Shown piece after piece: positions 44,401 through 45,530 of a DNA stretch of 45,530 bases. Source of the stretch: Bacteroidales bacterium (lineage in GTDB: Bacteria > Bacteroidota > Bacteroidia > Bacteroidales > UBA12170); contig JADGDY010000016.1 of assembly GCA_016744655.1 (NCBI GenBank), forward strand, positions 1-45,530. Reading direction: 5' to 3'. The notes under the pieces are model-generated. The model was not told the DNA's origin. It searched no databases and saw only the letters and a list, made by a program, of their open reading frames with translations. Position 1 is the first letter of the stretch. Each line of letters opens with the position of its first letter. A program made the position numbers and the translations under genes.

Positions 44401-45086
44401 TTATCGATGGTGATGAAATTGAAAAATGGTCTGGTACAGAGGCGTGGGCAATGCATGAATACACATGTCCTGCAGGAGAACATACCTTGAAATGGGAATA
44501 TTATAAAGATAATATGGTAAGTAGTGGTAGTGATTGTGCTTGGGTTGATTATATCGTTCTTCCTGGTGCTAGCTCTTCAGCTCCTTTATTTGCTGATTTT
44601 GCTGCTGACCAACAAGATATCTGTGATGGTGAGATGGTTGAGTTTACATCTAATTCTGTTGGAACTGTAACTACTTATAACTGGACTTTTGAAGGTGGAG
44701 AACCTGCAACTTCAACTGAAGAAAACCCAACTGTAGTTTATGCTACTGCTGGAACTTATAATGTAAGCCTTACAATTGGTGATGGAACTAACGAAAACAC
44801 TATGACTAAAGAAGCTTATATTACAACTCATAACTGTACTGGTTTAGGTGACGTTCAAGCTTTCAATATGGAAGTTTATCCTAATCCTAATAATGGTCAA
44901 TTTACTATTAAATTGAACCAGTCAGCTAAAGTTGAAATTATTAGTGCAGTTGGACATACTGTTTATTCTAGCCAATTAATTGGTAAAGAAACTATTGATT
45001 TATCAAGTCAAGCTGAAGGTGTATACTTTGTAAAAGTAGAAACTGAAACAGAAAGTAAAGTAGAAAAAGTAGTTGTTAGAAAATAA
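41493..45086 (+). CDS. Gingipain-like C25 peptidase with T9SS sorting domain
   Basis: 1197 residues. Signal peptide (MKKILLIAMAVMIGFASFAD), a prodomain (about 21-220) with the C25-propeptide phrasing (VPSRGTIYRNQDPSTLPYVIDP, PFILRDVRGANVKVYPFQYN), then the catalytic domain (about 225-570): DILVVTTERDEVALQPFIDWK, MYVQLSGDWADI, YPEIAIGRFSG, His427 in NYTGHGSET and Cys460 in FSVACVNGAF. After it come Ig-like domains; a CARDB-like unit at about 785-870 with IDDATGDGNGRLDAGE; a jelly-roll, cleaved-adhesin-like domain (DWESGDF...WAFSGNADW...WVDYIVLPG, about 893-1025); a PKD domain (about 1035-1115) and a type A sorting domain (VYPNPNNGQFTIKL ... EGVYFVKVETE ... VVVRK). It should be secreted by T9SS and digest proteins at the surface; Arg/Lys specificity of gingipains should not be assumed. 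Codons are strongly biased, suggesting high expression. Confidence 0.95.
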   Translation: MKKILLIAMAVMIGFASFADGSFSVNYSQSSDSERQLSFTLGNYSIENTVINGQNFSKIVFDHSVVTNQKGWAELPFLNSSVQISNQKNVTVDVANSDFIDITLDYPLVPSRGTIYRNQDPSTLPYVIDPASVNDTWYPKSITSSEEPFILRDVRGANVKVYPFQYNAASNTLRVYTQVTVNVNDNNSPAINPKTRTSVKVLQEMDAMYNSIFVNYASHTREALPIGDFGDILVVTTERDEVALQPFIDWKMEKGFNVFKEVVATGTNVKTLIQEAYDNNPNIMYVQLSGDWADIKCDLGGGANAPMDPMLGCVEGTDVYPEIAIGRFSGSSPAHITVQVDKAINYEKNPEVDGTWYSKSFGLASDEGAGSGDDGEQDKVHVQNIFDYRLEPFTYDEHYGVYAPSANVGQVIDAINSGVSIANYTGHGSETTWVTTGFSNSNIANLTNENKLPFIFSVACVNGAFHSGECFGEAWLKKENGGAVMALMATINQPWQPPMRGQDYFNDILTGGYDYTTNTGNGTSTEEGRTFLGSIVVNGLNLMYAESSGGDDLETIQTWTTFGDCSLQPRTIAPMEISLSNETIISGIDFTTTVTVDGNTMPGAMVALSQAGNDLYYSAIADENGEVTIEHELTPGDAKFVVTAMNTQTIYETVQIISPEGPYLVIDDFEVNTADGLVIYDSEISMDVAFKNLGADPATGVTVTITSDNSDYCTLLSGTTITIGDVDADEMITMEDAFSFAIADNTPDQFLETLTFEINGADEMWEDNVSFKINAPALNIVFAEIDDATGDGNGRLDAGETAILKFNANNDGHAASPEANMTIATSSPYITLNATTANIGLLDAEGTAMAEFEITVADDAPLGELANFSTDMAAGNYSTSNSVMLPLGLVIEDWESGDFAQYDWAFSGNADWTIIEGSDVYEGTYSAKSGVITHSQSSIMQIDVTAASESLVSFYSKVSSEGGYDYLKFFIDGDEIEKWSGTEAWAMHEYTCPAGEHTLKWEYYKDNMVSSGSDCAWVDYIVLPGASSSAPLFADFAADQQDICDGEMVEFTSNSVGTVTTYNWTFEGGEPATSTEENPTVVYATAGTYNVSLTIGDGTNENTMTKEAYITTHNCTGLGDVQAFNMEVYPNPNNGQFTIKLNQSAKVEIISAVGHTVYSSQLIGKETIDLSSQAEGVYFVKVETETESKVEKVVVRK

Positions 45087-45110
45087 TAACTCCTCTATGA
45101 TATTTTTATA

Positions 45111-45137
45111 ACCTCGACTTTTAGTCGAGGTTTTTTT
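45111..45137 (+). terminator. Rho-independent terminator after the C25 peptidase gene
   Basis: Perfect 9-bp stem ACCTCGACT / AGTCGAGGT (45111-45119, 45123-45131) with loop TTT, then a seven-T run. It starts 25 bases past the stop. Confidence 0.95.
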
Positions 45138-45530
45138 GTGTGTTGTTGCTAAATTAATATGAAATTAGGCTGTTAAAGTAAAGCGAAAAACAATTTCGCT
45201 AGAGTGATTTGAATTGGAAGCAATAGAATTGGATAGCTTTAACGAATTTGCAATCCGGTGCCACTTATAAGTGTTTTATTCTTTTTGAAGGGCTTGGTGA
45301 TAAGCACGCATTTTGAAATCCGCGCTAGCTGTTTTTATAAGTATTTACTTTTATAGGATAGCAGAAAATATTTCCGCTAGAACTATACGATTTCGAATAT
45401 CTCATTCGTGAAAATTTATCTAAGTAGAATTCTCTTTTTATACCATTTAAATATCCGTATGATGGATAAACAAATTGAATTATATTTTTCTTAATTGAGA
45501 AATAAATTCTTTGCATAGCCATAGCTACGG
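45138..45530. other. Non-coding right edge with three related hairpin units
   Basis: About 390 bases to the window edge without a supported gene. A 65-codon minus-strand reading at 45325-45522 covers one hairpin and has no recognisable protein features. Three imperfect hairpins of similar make lie here: 45182-45200 (AGCGAAA/TTTCGCT), 45303-45326 and 45360-45378. Each ends in GCT followed by AG. There is also ATTTGCAATCCGGTGCC near 45250, which echoes ATTTTGAAATCCGCGC near 45310. No transposase fragment is recognised. Confidence 0.5.
45182..45380. repeat. Three imperfect hairpin units ending in GCTAG
   Basis: Units at 45182-45200, 45303-45326 and 45360-45378. The first and third share the layout AGC(A)GAAA ... 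TTTC(C)GCT; the second pairs AGC.CG.ATT with AAT.CG.GCT. All are followed directly by AG. They resemble decayed REP-like palindromes. Only copies within the window were compared. Confidence 0.4.

Noticed and set aside
45325-45522. 65-codon minus-strand reading at the right edge
   Set aside because: It starts with ATG but shows no domain, spans a hairpin repeat and has unusual composition. It might be a fragment, but there is no support.
1-45530. tRNA, rRNA, insertion sequences or integrase
   Set aside because: None recognised on either strand by reading; no transposase or integrase motifs were found in any credible protein.

Overview
This window reads as chromosomal DNA of a low-GC, probably marine or otherwise aquatic member of the Bacteroidota. 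The evidence is: several large secreted proteins ending in type IX secretion (T9SS) type A sorting domains; SprB-type repeats; a gingipain-like C25 peptidase; a bacterial GGGP synthase of the kind known from Bacteroidota; lipoproteins with acidic residues right after the lipid cysteine; no obvious Shine-Dalgarno sequences; and many copies of the Bacteroidota -7 promoter element TAnnTTTG at plausible distances from start codons. Genus or family cannot be fixed from this sequence.

Layout. 1-244: 5' part of a phage tail collar (Mdp-like) gene running off the left edge. 245-881: AT-rich spacer. 882-7429 (-): a surface lipoprotein with three 191-residue repeats and a 1520-residue mosaic T9SS adhesin. 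7818-10569 (+): AbgT-family transporter, then a MarR regulator with two operator-like palindromes on its promoter, overlapping a small membrane protein gene. 10571-13915 (-): AEC permease, long RluA-type pseudouridine synthase, small methyltransferase. 14454-17650 (+): small membrane-anchored protein and a TonB-dependent receptor. 17702-24752 (-): B12-type radical SAM protein, DUF6265-like protein, an acyl-CoA dehydrogenase/etfB/etfA group, an exported hypothetical protein, and a flavodoxin. 25010-29073 (-): a 1013-residue coiled-coil P-loop protein translationally coupled to an MscS-type channel. 29326-30135 (+): a lipoprotein. 30220-37091 (-): cytidine deaminase, a giant 7+7 repeat T9SS protein, a thioredoxin-like T9SS protein, GGGP synthase. 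37327-38001 (+): inorganic pyrophosphatase. 38009-38791 (-): a second thioredoxin-like T9SS protein. 38998-45086 (+): a thioredoxin/Omp28-like PKD protein overlapping a GH16-like protein, then the C25 peptidase. 45087-45530: strong terminator and a non-coding stretch with three related hairpins.

How it fits together. Much of the window encodes the cell surface: adhesins, secreted peptidase, secreted thioredoxin-fold proteins, a TonB receptor and surface lipoproteins. The rest is metabolic or housekeeping: electron-transfer flavoprotein and its dehydrogenase, deaminase, pyrophosphatase, pseudouridine synthase. The best candidate for an undescribed system is the coupled pair at 25010-29073. Its large cytoplasmic helical protein has an NTPase-like domain whose P-loop lysine is replaced by isoleucine, and it is encoded with a mechanosensitive channel. 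A second theme is three thioredoxin-fold exported proteins, two of which have serine in place of the first active-site cysteine.

No tRNA, rRNA, CRISPR array, insertion sequence or integrase gene was recognised. Many start codons were moved from longer non-ATG readings to an internal ATG, because a -7 promoter element or signal peptide made that start more plausible.
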